NCBI RefSeq assembly: GCF_000718085.1
Contig: NZ_JOEC01000004.1
Span: 174,870-238,869 of the forward strand
Direction: 5' to 3'
Length of the DNA: 64,000 nt
Source: Mycetocola saprophilus
Lineage (GTDB): Bacteria > Actinomycetota > Actinomycetes > Actinomycetales > Microbacteriaceae
Positions 25,669 through 34,252 of the stretch are shown one piece after another. Position numbers and translations under genes: made by a program. The stretch's first letter is position 1, and the number at the start of each line of letters is the position of its first letter. The notes under the pieces were generated by a model. That model ran no database searches. It had not been told where the DNA came from and worked only from the letters and a program-made list of their open reading frames with translations.

Positions 25669-25698
25669 ATCGTATCCAGAAATCCCCTGGAAAGTCAC
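25669..25698 (-). promoter_or_regulatory. Promoter of the aminotransferase gene (leaderless)
   Basis: On the complement: GTGACT (25698-25693), 18-base spacer, TACGAT (25674-25669), six bases, then GTG at 25662. Confidence 0.6.
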
Positions 25699-25768
25699 CG
25701 GGATTACGCCGGTTTTCTGCGCACGGATGCGCGGATCCGTCTGGGTAGCGGGACGGACGGGCGTCGAA

Positions 25769-26233
25769 CTAGCCGACCGGCTCGCTCACGCTGGGCATGA
25801 CACCCTCCAGCGCGCTGAGCACCGGCACCAGCTCGGGTAGCTCGCGGGCGGCCTCGAGAGCTTCGGCGAGGGCACGGTCGTGGGTGGGGCGGGCACGGTC
25901 GAGGGCCGCGTGGCCGGCGGCGGTCAGCTCGGTGTAGATGCCGCGGCGATCATCGGCGCAGAGGATCCGGGTCAGTAGCGAGCGCTCCTCCAACCGGGTG
26001 ACCAGACGCGTGGTTGCGCTACTGGAGAGCGCGGTTGCGCGGGCGAGCTGCTGCATGCGCATGTGCCAGCCGTCCTGGCGGTTCAGCGCATCGAGCACGG
26101 TGTATTCCACCATCGAGAGTCCGTGTTCGGACTGCAGGGCCCGTTCGATCGTGGTGTCGATCAGCCCGTGTAGCGCGGCGACTGCACGCCAGCCGCTGGC
26201 ACGAACCTCGACGGCACTGTCTGCAATACCCAT
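25769..26233 (-). CDS. MarR family transcriptional regulator
   Basis: A 154-aa winged-helix regulator with the MarR core: [16 protein letters not shown], recognition helix [17 protein letters not shown], wing [19 protein letters not shown]. The ATG follows AAGGGAG. It is divergent from the YoaK-type gene and may regulate it or itself; it is also a candidate for the MarR-like sites at 7332-7380, but these are far away and the match is only circumstantial. TACACT upstream is a likely -10. Confidence 0.9.
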   Translation of the reverse strand: MGIADSAVEVRASGWRAVAALHGLIDTTIERALQSEHGLSMVEYTVLDALNRQDGWHMRMQQLARATALSSSATTRLVTRLEERSLLTRILCADDRRGIYTELTAAGHAALDRARPTHDRALAEALEAARELPELVPVLSALEGVMPSVSEPVG

Positions 26234-26446
26234 GTCAACTCCCTTGCGGTCGCCTCCAGTGTACCAATCACGCGGGTAGTGCGCTTAAGCAACTAGTTTG
26301 CCCAACGCGAACACCGCGGGCTCCGCAAATCCGGACCGATCGGACGGTTGGGCTAGGCGCTGCGGGGGTGGATAACGTACGCTGTTTCTTGCGCAGCGCG
26401 GCACGCCAGCCGGGGCTGGCTATCGGACCCCGAGAAAGGTCCCGAT

Positions 26447-27157
26447 ATGTCCGCCACCAACGCCACCGCCCTACCGCCCGCGCGTTTCAGCCTGGCCGGT
26501 CCGAAGTTTGGCACCGCGCTTCCCGTCCTGCTGCTGGTCTTGACCGCGGTCACCGGCATCGTCGATGCGATCAGCGTGCTTGAACTCGGCCGGGTATTCG
26601 TGGCGAATATGACCGGCAACGTGGTCTCGATCGGCTTTGCCCTCGCCGGTGCTCCACACTTCTCGCTGACCGGATCCATCTTTGCCCTCGCCGGCTACAT
26701 CCTGGGCGCGGGGCTCGGGGGATACGTCATGGCGCGCATCCATCTGGCCCCCATCCGCGCCTTCCGCAACGTGATGGGTGTGGTGGTGCTGGCGTTTGCC
26801 GGGGTGGTGGCGATGGCCTGGGTGACCGGGGCAGAGGCCCCGATGATTCAGCACATCATGGTCGCGCTGATGGCCACCGCCCTCGGCGTCCAGGGCGCGG
26901 CGGCCCGGGCGCTCGGGGTCCCGGATCTCAGCACCACGGTACTCACGATGACGATCACCGGGCTGGTGGCCGATATCTGGGGTGGGAAATCCGGGGCGCT
27001 CACCCGGCGCATCCTGGCGGTCGCGGCGATGTTGTTCGGCGCGTTTGCCGGGGGAGTACTCGTTCTCAATGCGGGAATTCCGGTGGCGCTGAGCGCGGTG
27101 CTGCTGATCCAGATTGTGGTGCTGGTGTCGATGTGGAGCCTGGCTCGCAGGAACTAA
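26447..27157 (+). CDS. YoaK/DUF1275 family membrane protein
   Basis: A 236-aa inner-membrane protein with about six helices. The family signature is visible in VTGIVDAISVLELGRVFVAN followed by MTGNVVSIGFALAG, and GVQGAAARALGVPDLSTTVL. Function in the family is poorly defined; some members are thought to be transporters. The ATG at 26447 follows GAGAAAGG. Divergently placed to a MarR regulator, which may control it. Confidence 0.87.
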   Translation: MSATNATALPPARFSLAGPKFGTALPVLLLVLTAVTGIVDAISVLELGRVFVANMTGNVVSIGFALAGAPHFSLTGSIFALAGYILGAGLGGYVMARIHLAPIRAFRNVMGVVVLAFAGVVAMAWVTGAEAPMIQHIMVALMATALGVQGAAARALGVPDLSTTVLTMTITGLVADIWGGKSGALTRRILAVAAMLFGAFAGGVLVLNAGIPVALSAVLLIQIVVLVSMWSLARRN

Positions 27158-27164
27158 CGCCCGG

Positions 27165-27194
27165 TTTGCGCATCCCGGAATCATCGGTTAGAGT
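27165..27194 (+). promoter_or_regulatory. Promoter of rplJ-rplL
   Basis: TTTGCG (27165-27170), 18-base spacer, TAGAGT (27189-27194). Transcription would start near 27201, at the beginning of the L10 leader. Confidence 0.5.
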
Positions 27195-27200
27195 TTCAGA

Positions 27201-27353
27201 TAGCCACAGACCGCCGGTTCTGTTGTGGTGTGCAAACGCCACGCAGCGAAGGTTCCCCAGGGAACGGCCCGCGTAGGTAACGAAAAGGATTTTTACAGCT
27301 GCCCCGTGCAGATGTTGTCTCCCGCTCCGGTACCTGTGCCGGAGCATTTTTTT
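27201..27353 (+). ncRNA. Ribosomal protein L10 leader
   Basis: Structured 5' region upstream of rplJ, the site where the L10-L12 complex represses its own synthesis. Characteristic blocks are the paired CACAGACCGCCGGTTCTGT, the GGTTCCCCAGGGAACGGCC stem, and the conserved CCGCGTAGGTAACGAAAAGG region. A terminator-type hairpin closes the leader, so here regulation may act on transcription. Identified from its position and motifs; a covariance search would confirm it. Confidence 0.8.
27324..27353 (+). terminator. Attenuator-type terminator in the L10 leader
   Basis: GCTCCGG-N8-CCGGAGC followed by A and seven T. It lies 67 bases before the rplJ start, so a fraction of transcripts should end here. 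Confidence 0.85.
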
Positions 27354-27419
27354 ATGCCTCGGTGGGAAATGGTGCACATCGCTTCCGCGATGTGGGAACC
27401 AATACACAAGGAGTAAGCC

Positions 27420-27935
27420 ATGGCGAACAAGGAAGCCGCGGTTGCCGAGCTCACGGAGAAATTCCAGAGCTCGACTGCCGTACTGCTGACCGAGTACCGC
27501 GGCCTCACTGTCGCACAGCTCAAGGCGCTGCGCGTTTCCATCAGTGAAGACGCAACCTACGCCGTGGTGAAGAACACGCTGACCAAGATTGCGGCCAACA
27601 ACGCCGGCATTACCTCGTTTGACGACGAGCTTGCTGGTCCGACCGCCGTCGCTTTCGTTCACGGTGACCCCGTCGCCGTGGCCAAGCAGCTGCGTGCCTT
27701 CGCCAAGGCAAACCCTCAGCTCATCGTCAAGGGCGGTTTCTTCGATGGAAACCCCCTCACCGCTGCTGAGGTCGGCAAGCTCGCCGATCTCGAGTCCCGC
27801 GAAGTTCTGCTCGGCAAGCTTGCCGGCGCCTTCAAGGCCTCGCTGTTCGGAGCCGCTTATCTGTTCAACGCACCGCTCTCCAAGGCCGTTCGCACGGTCG
27901 AGGCGCTGCGTGAGAAGCAGGAGTCCGCAGCCTAG
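27420..27935 (+). CDS. rplJ: 50S ribosomal protein L10
   Basis: Forms the base of the ribosomal stalk, binding 23S rRNA and L12 dimers. The 171-aa product shows [37 protein letters not shown], the conserved [16 protein letters not shown] and the C-terminal L12-binding helix region. Length is standard. ATG at 27420 follows AAGGAG at ideal spacing. Cotranscribed with rplL and preceded by the L10 leader. Confidence 0.97.
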   Translation: MANKEAAVAELTEKFQSSTAVLLTEYRGLTVAQLKALRVSISEDATYAVVKNTLTKIAANNAGITSFDDELAGPTAVAFVHGDPVAVAKQLRAFAKANPQLIVKGGFFDGNPLTAAEVGKLADLESREVLLGKLAGAFKASLFGAAYLFNAPLSKAVRTVEALREKQESAA

Positions 27936-27986
27936 GTTCTACCTAGGAATGCGGTGAGTAACTAAGAAACTATAAGGAGAAACATC

Positions 27987-28370
27987 ATGGCAAAGCTGTC
28001 TACTGAAGAACTGCTGAACGCGTTCAAGGAGCTCACCCTCATCGAGCTGTCCGAGTTCGTCAAGGCCTTCGAGGAGACCTTCGAGGTCACCGCCGCCGCT
28101 CCCGTTGCCGTTGCTGGTGCTGCTGCTCCGGCCGCTGCTGCCGAAGAGGCTGAGGAGAAGTCGGACTTCGACGTTATCCTCGAGGCTGCTGGCGACAAGA
28201 AGATCCAGGTCATCAAGGTTGTGCGCGAGCTGACCTCGCTGGGTCTGGGCGAGGCCAAGGCTGTTGTCGACGGTGCCCCCAAGGCTGTGCTCGAGGGCGC
28301 AAACAAGGAAGCCGCCGAGAAGGCAAAGGCTGCTCTGGAAGAGGCTGGCGCAACCGTTACCGTCAAGTAA
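27987..28370 (+). CDS. rplL: 50S ribosomal protein L7/L12
   Basis: The multimeric stalk protein that recruits translation GTPases. 127 aa: N-terminal dimerisation part ([20 protein letters not shown]), Ala-rich hinge with EEAEEK, and the C-terminal domain ([45 protein letters not shown]). ATAAGGAGA supplies the ribosome site. It sits 51 bases after rplJ. Confidence 0.98.
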   Translation: MAKLSTEELLNAFKELTLIELSEFVKAFEETFEVTAAAPVAVAGAAAPAAAAEEAEEKSDFDVILEAAGDKKIQVIKVVRELTSLGLGEAKAVVDGAPKAVLEGANKEAAEKAKAALEEAGATVTVK

Positions 28371-28436
28371 TTTGGGCTCCGCGAGGAGCACTTACTTGAG
28401 CGTAATGCGCTGAGTCGATCTTCTGATCGCATTCGT

Positions 28437-28466
28437 AACGCGTGGCACCCCCGGGTGCCACGCGTT
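28437..28466 (+). terminator. Terminator hairpin after rplL
   Basis: AACGCGTGGCACCC and GGGTGCCACGCGTT form a perfect 14-base stem with two unpaired bases at its tip. No long T-run follows. Confidence 0.75.
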
Positions 28467-28511
28467 ACCGCGTTAAATCCCGGAATTCAGGATTTATATA
28501 GCTTGGCTATG

Positions 28512-28517
28512 TATTAT
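28512..28517 (+). promoter_or_regulatory. -10 box of the MarR-MFS operon (leaderless)
   Basis: TATTAT, six bases (GGACTC), then ATG at 28524. No Shine-Dalgarno sequence. Confidence 0.55.
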
Positions 28518-28523
28518 GGACTC

Positions 28524-29153
28524 ATGTCCAGTTCTGATTTATCCACCTCGCGGCGTGATCTGCACGCCATCCTGGGCGACCTCGTGTTTTCGGCACACCG
28601 ACTCACCCGCATCGCCGCCCACTCCACCTCCAGTACCGAATCTCCGGCGATCTGGCGCACCCTCGACGCCCTGAATACTTCCGGGCCGATGCGCACCGGC
28701 GAACTCGCGCGGCACGGACGGGTGTCCCAGCCCACGATGAGCAAGATCATCCGGCTGCTGGAACAGCGCGGCTGGGTGGCCCGCGTGGCCGACCCCACCG
28801 ATGCCCGCGCCACCGTCCTGGAACTCTCTGTCGAGGGGCGCGACGCCCTGGCCAACTGGCGCGAAACCGTGCTGACCGCGCTCACCCCTCGGTTTGAGGC
28901 GCTTTCGGATGAGCAGCTGAACACGCTGGACTCCGCCGCCGGGATCCTCGCCGAGCTGGTGAGCACCTCCGGTCCGGTGGGGCCGGGGGCCCCCGAGGTA
29001 GCCGAGCTGCCCGAGGAGGGCGAGCTCGACGAGTCCGCCACGTCCGGCGCTGCCGATGCCGCGGGTTCCGGCTCCGCCGTCCAGGATCGTGAGGCCGAGC
29101 CTGCCACCGACTCGGACTCTGCCGCGTCCGCCGCCGGGGAGGCCCGCGCATGA
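28524..29153 (+). CDS. MarR family regulator with acidic Ala-rich tail
   Basis: A 209-aa protein. Residues 1-150 are a MarR winged helix (WRTLDALNTSGPMRTGELAR, VSQPTMSKIIRLLEQRGWVA with wing ADPTDARATVLELS). The last 55 or so residues form an unusual low-complexity acidic tail (AELPEEGELDESATSGAAD) not typical of the family. ATG at 28524 is probably leaderless. The stop overlaps the MFS start (ATGA), so it most likely autoregulates an efflux operon. Confidence 0.9.
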   Translation: MSSSDLSTSRRDLHAILGDLVFSAHRLTRIAAHSTSSTESPAIWRTLDALNTSGPMRTGELARHGRVSQPTMSKIIRLLEQRGWVARVADPTDARATVLELSVEGRDALANWRETVLTALTPRFEALSDEQLNTLDSAAGILAELVSTSGPVGPGAPEVAELPEEGELDESATSGAADAAGSGSAVQDREAEPATDSDSAASAAGEARA

Positions 29154-30391
29154 GCGGCCACGCCACCACCGTACCGGCCGCTCCCAGCATGTGGAAGCAG
29201 CCCACCGCCGTCTGGGCCGTGGTCTTCGCCTCGGTGATCGCGTTCATGGGCATCGGCCTGGTGGACCCGATCCTCCCGGCCATTGCCAAGGATCTCGACG
29301 CAACCCCCGCCCAGGCCGAGCTCCTCTTCACCTCGTACCTGCTGGTCACCGCCCTGGCCATGTTCTTCTCCAGCTGGATCTCCAGCCGCCTGGGGGCCAA
29401 ACGCACGCTGCTGCTGGGCCTCGTCATCATCGTGGTCTTCGCCCTGGGGGCCGCCCTCTCGGGCAGTGTGGACGAGATCATCGGCTTCCGCGCCGGCTGG
29501 GGGCTGGGCAACGCCCTCTTCATCTCCACCGCCCTGGCAACCATCGTGGGTGCCGCCAGCGGTGGTGCCGGATCGGCCATCGTGCTGTACGAGGCGGCGC
29601 TGGGTGTGGGCATCGCCGTGGGTCCGCTGCTGGGTGGCCTGCTCGGGAACATCTCCTGGCGCGGACCGTTCTTCGGCACCGCAAGCCTGATGGCGATCGG
29701 GTTTATCGCGATCCTGACCGTTTTGAAAAAGGACCCCGCCAAGCCCGCCCCGGTCAAAATCACCGCGGCCTTTAGCGCCCTGCGCCGCCCGGTCCTGGCC
29801 CTGCTGGCAGCCACCGCGTTCTTCTACAACGTGGCGTTCTTTATTCTGCTGGCCTACAGCCCGTTCCCGCTGGAACTCGGGGCCACCGGACTCGGCTTTG
29901 TATTCTTCGGATGGGGTGTGGCCCTGGCGATCACCAGCGTGGTGGTGGCCCCGATCCTGCTGCGGCACTTCCGCCGCTCGCGGTTGCTGATGGTGGTGCT
30001 GACCGCCTTGACCGTGGACCTGATCGCCGCCGGACTCGTGGTGCATAACCGGACCGGGCTGATTATCGCGATCATCGTGGGCGGACTGATCCTCGGTATT
30101 TCCAACACCGTGCTGACCGAGGCGGTCATGGAATCCACCGATCTGCCGCGCTCGGTGGCCTCCTCGGCGTACTCGGGCGTGCGGTTCCTTGGTGGCGCGG
30201 TGGCCCCGCCCGTGGGTGCGCTGCTCGCCGCGGCGATCGCCCCCGCAGCCCCGTACTACCTGGCTGCGGCGGCCGCGCTGATCGGGGTTTTGATCCTGAT
30301 CCTGGGACGCAGGGCCCTGGTCTCGGCGGACGAGGGTCACGAAAGCGCGGCCGAGCAGGCCGCGGATATCGTGCTGGGGGATGCCGCCTAG
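29150..30391 (+). CDS. MFS transporter, probable drug efflux
   Basis: A 413-aa, 12-helix MFS carrier. The first helix has the drug/H+ antiporter style VDPILPAIAKDL, the TM2-3 loop is shortened to SSRLGAKRTLLLG, and TM5 has motif-C-like GIAVGPLLGGLLG, typical of exporters. Coupled to an upstream MarR regulator by a four-base overlap, the common arrangement for inducible multidrug efflux. Substrate unknown. Confidence 0.88.
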   Translation: MSGHATTVPAAPSMWKQPTAVWAVVFASVIAFMGIGLVDPILPAIAKDLDATPAQAELLFTSYLLVTALAMFFSSWISSRLGAKRTLLLGLVIIVVFALGAALSGSVDEIIGFRAGWGLGNALFISTALATIVGAASGGAGSAIVLYEAALGVGIAVGPLLGGLLGNISWRGPFFGTASLMAIGFIAILTVLKKDPAKPAPVKITAAFSALRRPVLALLAATAFFYNVAFFILLAYSPFPLELGATGLGFVFFGWGVALAITSVVVAPILLRHFRRSRLLMVVLTALTVDLIAAGLVVHNRTGLIIAIIVGGLILGISNTVLTEAVMESTDLPRSVASSAYSGVRFLGGAVAPPVGALLAAAIAPAAPYYLAAAAALIGVLILILGRRALVSADEGHESAAEQAADIVLGDAA

Positions 30392-30404
30392 TTGTGTGGT
30401 TGTG

Positions 30405-30436
30405 ACGGCGGGCTCGGAGCGATCCGAGCCCGCCGT
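30405..30436 (+). terminator. Terminator after the MarR-MFS operon
   Basis: Perfect 14-base stem ACGGCGGGCTCGGA / TCCGAGCCCGCCGT closed by a GCGA tetraloop (GNRA type). Confidence 0.85.
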
Positions 30437-30573
30437 TATGTCTCGGAAGACGATTTCCCTGATCCGGGTAGAAATATAACGAAGCCATGGGAATTCGGAT
30501 TATGCGTTGTTCTGCTCTGGGCACGCTGTTAGGCTGACTGGCCTTAGCAGCCATCACTCAAAGGAGCGTGACT

Positions 30574-31956
30574 ATGCCCAAAGCAGTCTTCCCCAGAATC
30601 GGTCTGCACCGTGAATCCCCGTACCCCTCGCGCCGCTCATCCCGAGCCCGTTCGCGTGTGGTGTTAAGCATCGCCGTCGCCGGCGTGAGTATCGGCGCCC
30701 TGACGGCATGTGGCGGTCCCGGAGGAGGGGGACCGTCCGCCGAAAACTCGAACACCGTGACCATCGCCACCAATATCGGTGGTGAAGAGGCGGCACAGTT
30801 GGAAAAGTCCTGGGCCGCGTGGGCCAAGGACAACAACATCACCATCAAACTGAATACCGATAAGGGGTTTGAGCAGCGTATTCAGTCACAGGTTCAGGCC
30901 AATAAGACCCCGGATCTGGCGATCTTCTCCCAGCCCGGATTGCTCGCCGACCTGGCGAAGAAGAAGGCCCTGCAACCGGCAAACGACGAGGTGCAGGCGG
31001 CGCTGAAAAAGAACTATCCCGCCGACTGGCAGCGCTATGGAACCGTTGATGGCACCGTGTACGGAGTGCCAATCCTGGCAACCGTCAAGGGCTTCATCTG
31101 GTATTCGCCGAGCCTGTTCGCCGAGCGAGGCTGGAACGTTCCGGACACCTGGCAGGGGCTGCTGGATCTGACAGCCAAGATCCGGGCCGACACCTCCGCT
31201 CCGCCCTGGTGTGCGGGATTCTCCGCCGGCGCGGCCAGCGGCTGGCCCGGAACCGACTGGATCGAGGACGTGGTCCTGCGTCAGTCCGGTCCCGAGGTGT
31301 ATGACGACTGGGTGGAAAACAAGATCCCCTTCAGCGACCCGCGCATTCAGTCGGCGTTTGAGGAGACCGGCAAGATTCTGTTAAACCCCGACTACGTCAA
31401 TGCGGGGTTCGGAAGTCCCACCTCGATCAACGCCACCGGCTATGGTGATGAGATTGCCGCCGCCTTCAAATCCGGCAAGTGTGTCCTCACCCATCAGGCC
31501 TCCTTCTTTGACACCTTTGCCCAGAGCGCGGGGCTCAGCGTCGGGCCCGACGCCGACCTGTGGGCATTTCCGACCCCGGGGTTTGGCACCGACGGCGGCA
31601 AGAATAACGCGGTTACCGGTGCCGGAGATACCGTAGCGGCCTTCAACACCAAGGCTGCCTCGGCCAAGGTCCTCGCCTATTTGGCCTCGCCCGAGTGGGC
31701 AAACTCCCGGGTCAAGCTCGGGGGCGTGATCTCGCCCAACACCGGGCTGGATCCCGACGCCGCATCGAGTCCGATCCTGAAGGAGTCGATTTCGGTTCTG
31801 CAAAACCCCGACATTACCTTCCGGTTCGATGCCTCCGACCTGATGCCCGCGGCGGTGGGAACCACCTCGTTCCTCACCGGAATCACCGACTGGATCGACG
31901 GGGGATCCCTACCGGATATCACCAGGAAAATCGACGCCAGCTGGCCCGTCAAGTAG
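30574..31956 (+). CDS. Alpha-glucoside-type ABC transporter substrate-binding lipoprotein
   Basis: A 460-aa receptor with an N-terminal Arg-rich stretch, a signal helix and lipobox ALTACGG (Cys about residue 46), so it is a lipoprotein. The mature part is a large PBP type 2 sugar-binding domain (VTIATNIGGEEAAQLEKSW, FEQRIQSQVQANKTPDLAIF, YGVPILATVKGFIWYSP, GSGPEVYDDW-like region), best matched to AglE-like receptors. ATG 30574 is seven bases after AAGGAG; the GTG at 30568 is too close to it. First gene of a three-gene importer. Confidence 0.85.
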   Translation: MPKAVFPRIGLHRESPYPSRRSSRARSRVVLSIAVAGVSIGALTACGGPGGGGPSAENSNTVTIATNIGGEEAAQLEKSWAAWAKDNNITIKLNTDKGFEQRIQSQVQANKTPDLAIFSQPGLLADLAKKKALQPANDEVQAALKKNYPADWQRYGTVDGTVYGVPILATVKGFIWYSPSLFAERGWNVPDTWQGLLDLTAKIRADTSAPPWCAGFSAGAASGWPGTDWIEDVVLRQSGPEVYDDWVENKIPFSDPRIQSAFEETGKILLNPDYVNAGFGSPTSINATGYGDEIAAAFKSGKCVLTHQASFFDTFAQSAGLSVGPDADLWAFPTPGFGTDGGKNNAVTGAGDTVAAFNTKAASAKVLAYLASPEWANSRVKLGGVISPNTGLDPDAASSPILKESISVLQNPDITFRFDASDLMPAAVGTTSFLTGITDWIDGGSLPDITRKIDASWPVK

Positions 31957-31971
31957 CCGGCAGGGCGCAAA

Positions 31972-33105
31972 ATGCCTGAACTTTTTGACTGGATAGCCAC
32001 GCTGCCGGTACTGCTTCAGGGTGTGGTCATCATCGCGGTGTTTGTGGCCGTGGTGGGACTGATCGTCCTGGCGGTGGAGTACCTTCCGCGGCCCGGCCGG
32101 GGCGGAACGATCTTCCGGATCTCCCTGGCCGTGCTGGTGCCGGTGATCATCCTGGCGCTTTTGCACACGTACGACATCGCGATCGCCGCCGGCGCGCTGG
32201 TTGGGCTGGGACTGTTCCTGCTCGACCGGCGCGCCCGCCGGGGTGCGGGATCACTCCTCCAGCTGTGGGCGTTTCTCGCCCCCGCCGGGGCGCTGCTGAT
32301 CCTGGGCCTGGTGATCCCGTTTATCCGTACCGTGCTGTTTGCGTTTCAGGATGATTCGGGCACCGAATTTGTGGGCTTCGAGAACTTTGCCTGGATCTTC
32401 TCCAACCCGGACAACCTGATCACCGTGGGGAACACGCTGATCTGGGTGCTGGTGGCACCCGCGGCCTCGACCATCCTGGGTCTGATCTACGCGGTGTTTA
32501 TCGATAACAGCCGGGGAGAGAAGATCTACAAGCTGTTGGTATTTCTCCCCATGGCCATCTCATTCGTCGGGGCATCGATCATCTGGCGTCTGGTTTACCA
32601 GGCCCGTCCCGCCGATGAAGCACAGGTCGGCCTGATGAACGCGGTGCTGGGGATGGTGGGATTGGGGCCGGTGGATCCGCTCTCCAGCGCCCCCGCCAAC
32701 ACCTTTGCGATGATTGTGGTGTTCGTGTGGATCCAGGTCGGATTCGCGATGGTGGTGCTCTCCGCCGCGATCAAGGGGGTGCCCGCCGAGCAGCACGAGG
32801 CGGCAGCCCTGGACGGTGCGAGCGCATTTCGCCGGTTTACCCAGGTCACCATCCCCTGGATTAGGCCCACCCTGATCGTGGTGCTCTCCACCGCCTCGAT
32901 CGCCTCACTCAAGGTGTTTGACATCGTCATCGCCATGACCAACGGGCGTAATTCCTCCGGGGTGCTTGCACAACAGATGTATGAGCGCTTCACCCTGGGC
33001 GAAAACGGGCGGGCGGCGGCGTTTGCGCTGTTGCTGTGCATTTTGGTGATCCCGCTCATCGTGATTAACGTTCGCAATCTTCGTCGCAGCAGAGAGGGGC
33101 AGTAA
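31972..33105 (+). CDS. Sugar ABC transporter permease (AglF-like)
   Basis: A 377-aa permease, longer than the usual 300 because of an N-terminal extension with two or three extra hydrophobic helices (LLQGVVIIAVFVAVVGLIVL). The MalF-type core follows (LILGLVIPFIRTVLFAFQDD, EAAALDGASAFRRFTQVTIP as the EAA loop). The extension is a known trait of AglF-like permeases. It lies 15 bases after the receptor gene and one base before the second permease. Confidence 0.88.
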   Translation: MPELFDWIATLPVLLQGVVIIAVFVAVVGLIVLAVEYLPRPGRGGTIFRISLAVLVPVIILALLHTYDIAIAAGALVGLGLFLLDRRARRGAGSLLQLWAFLAPAGALLILGLVIPFIRTVLFAFQDDSGTEFVGFENFAWIFSNPDNLITVGNTLIWVLVAPAASTILGLIYAVFIDNSRGEKIYKLLVFLPMAISFVGASIIWRLVYQARPADEAQVGLMNAVLGMVGLGPVDPLSSAPANTFAMIVVFVWIQVGFAMVVLSAAIKGVPAEQHEAAALDGASAFRRFTQVTIPWIRPTLIVVLSTASIASLKVFDIVIAMTNGRNSSGVLAQQMYERFTLGENGRAAAFALLLCILVIPLIVINVRNLRRSREGQ

Positions 33106-33106
33106 C

Positions 33107-34057
33107 ATGACCGCGAGTACGGTGCTTGATCCCAATACACGCCCGAATCTCCCTCCCGAGAAACCGCGGACGCTTGACCGGGTTCGCGAGAAACTCAGCT
33201 CCAAAACCGCGACCATCGCCGCCCTGCTGATCGCGATTCTCTGGACGCTCCCAACGCTTGGCCTCCTGGTTTCCTCCTTCCGCACCCCCGATGCGGTGGC
33301 CACCAGCGGATGGTGGACGGCGTTTACCGATGGCGGGTTGACCCTGGATAACTACGAGGCGATCTTCGACCCGACCCGGGTGTACGTGAATATTGGGGAG
33401 GGCCTGCTCAACTCGCTGGCCATCACCATCCCCGGCGCGATCCTGCCCCTGGGGCTTGCGCTGTTGGCCGCCTACGCGTTTGCATGGATTCCGTTTCGCG
33501 GGCGCAACTGGATATTCATCGGCATCTTTGCGCTGCAGATCGTGCCGATCCAGATGGTCATGGTGCCGCTGCTTCGGCTCTTCAGCAGCGGGGAGATCTT
33601 TGGGACCGTGGTGGTCCGGCCGCTCGGGGGTGACAGTGGGTTCGCCTCAATCTGGCTGGCCCATACGATCCTGGCGCTCCCGTTGACGATCTTCCTGCTA
33701 CATAATTTCATCGCCAGTCTGCCCAACGACCTGTTTGAGGCCGCGCGGATTGACGGTGCCGGGCACGGGCAGATCTTCCTGCGGATCGTGTTACCGCTGG
33801 CGATGCCGGCCATCGCCTCGATCGCGATCTTCCAGTTCCTCTGGGTGTGGAACGACCTGCTGATCGCGCTGGTCTTCTCCAGTAGCGATCAGAATCCGAT
33901 CACGGTCATGCTGACCAATATGGTGGGCACCCAGGGGCAGAACACGTTCCTGCTCTCGGCGGCCGCGTTTATCTCGATCATCATTCCTCTGCTGGTGTTC
34001 CTGGGGCTTCAGCGCTACTTCGTGCGCGGGCTCCTGGCGGGGGCAACCAAGGGATAG
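33107..34057 (+). CDS. Sugar ABC transporter permease (AglG-like)
   Basis: A 316-aa MalG-type permease with six helices, a long periplasmic loop after TM1, and the EAA loop FEAARIDGAGHGQIFLRIVL. Partner of the preceding permease. No ATP-binding gene follows, so the importer probably borrows a shared MsiK/MalK-type ATPase encoded elsewhere. Substrate, likely an alpha-glucoside or other oligosaccharide, is inferred from the family only. Confidence 0.88.
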   Translation: MTASTVLDPNTRPNLPPEKPRTLDRVREKLSSKTATIAALLIAILWTLPTLGLLVSSFRTPDAVATSGWWTAFTDGGLTLDNYEAIFDPTRVYVNIGEGLLNSLAITIPGAILPLGLALLAAYAFAWIPFRGRNWIFIGIFALQIVPIQMVMVPLLRLFSSGEIFGTVVVRPLGGDSGFASIWLAHTILALPLTIFLLHNFIASLPNDLFEAARIDGAGHGQIFLRIVLPLAMPAIASIAIFQFLWVWNDLLIALVFSSSDQNPITVMLTNMVGTQGQNTFLLSAAAFISIIIPLLVFLGLQRYFVRGLLAGATKG

Positions 34058-34076
34058 GGCGTTTGTGAAGACGGAT

Positions 34077-34110
34077 GCGGCGGCACCGGGTGAATGTCCG
34101 GTGCCGCCGC
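34077..34110 (+). terminator. Terminator after the sugar importer operon
   Basis: Perfect 13-base stem GCGGCGGCACCGG / CCGGTGCCGCCGC with an eight-base loop. Confidence 0.75.
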
Positions 34111-34165
34111 GTCGGGCACCCATTCGGGGTGGGATAGTCTCGCCCGTGTGTCGGGGAAGCGGGAG

Positions 34166-34171
34166 TATGCT
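34166..34171 (+). promoter_or_regulatory. -10 box before the ABC exporter leader ORF
   Basis: TATGCT, six bases (GACCGC), then the ATG of a 24-codon ORF at 34178, consistent with a leaderless transcript. Confidence 0.45.
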
Positions 34172-34177
34172 GACCGC

Positions 34178-34252
34178 ATGAGTATGCGCGCAGCGAGGGT
34201 GATAAATAAGGGAGTCCGAGCCCCGGGACTCCGGGAAAACGCGGCCCGATGA
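34178..34252 (+). CDS. Putative 24-residue leader peptide coupled to the ABC exporter
   Basis: A short frame MSMRAARVINKGVRAP... of 24 codons, too short for standard gene callers. Its ATG is six bases after a TATGCT -10 box, and its TGA overlaps the exporter ATG (ATGA). It opens with the same ATGAGTATGCG sequence as the exporter. Within it GGAGTCC (34211-34217) and GGACTCC (34226-34232) can form a hairpin. The exporter start has no ribosome site of its own, so ribosomes terminating here could re-initiate on it. Product is basic; a structural role is not claimed. Confidence 0.5.
   Translation: MSMRAARVINKGVRAPGLRENAAR

Noticed and set aside
28514..30340. 608-residue frame on the complement
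   Set aside because: Antisense of the MarR and MFS genes; composition is typical of a shadow frame.
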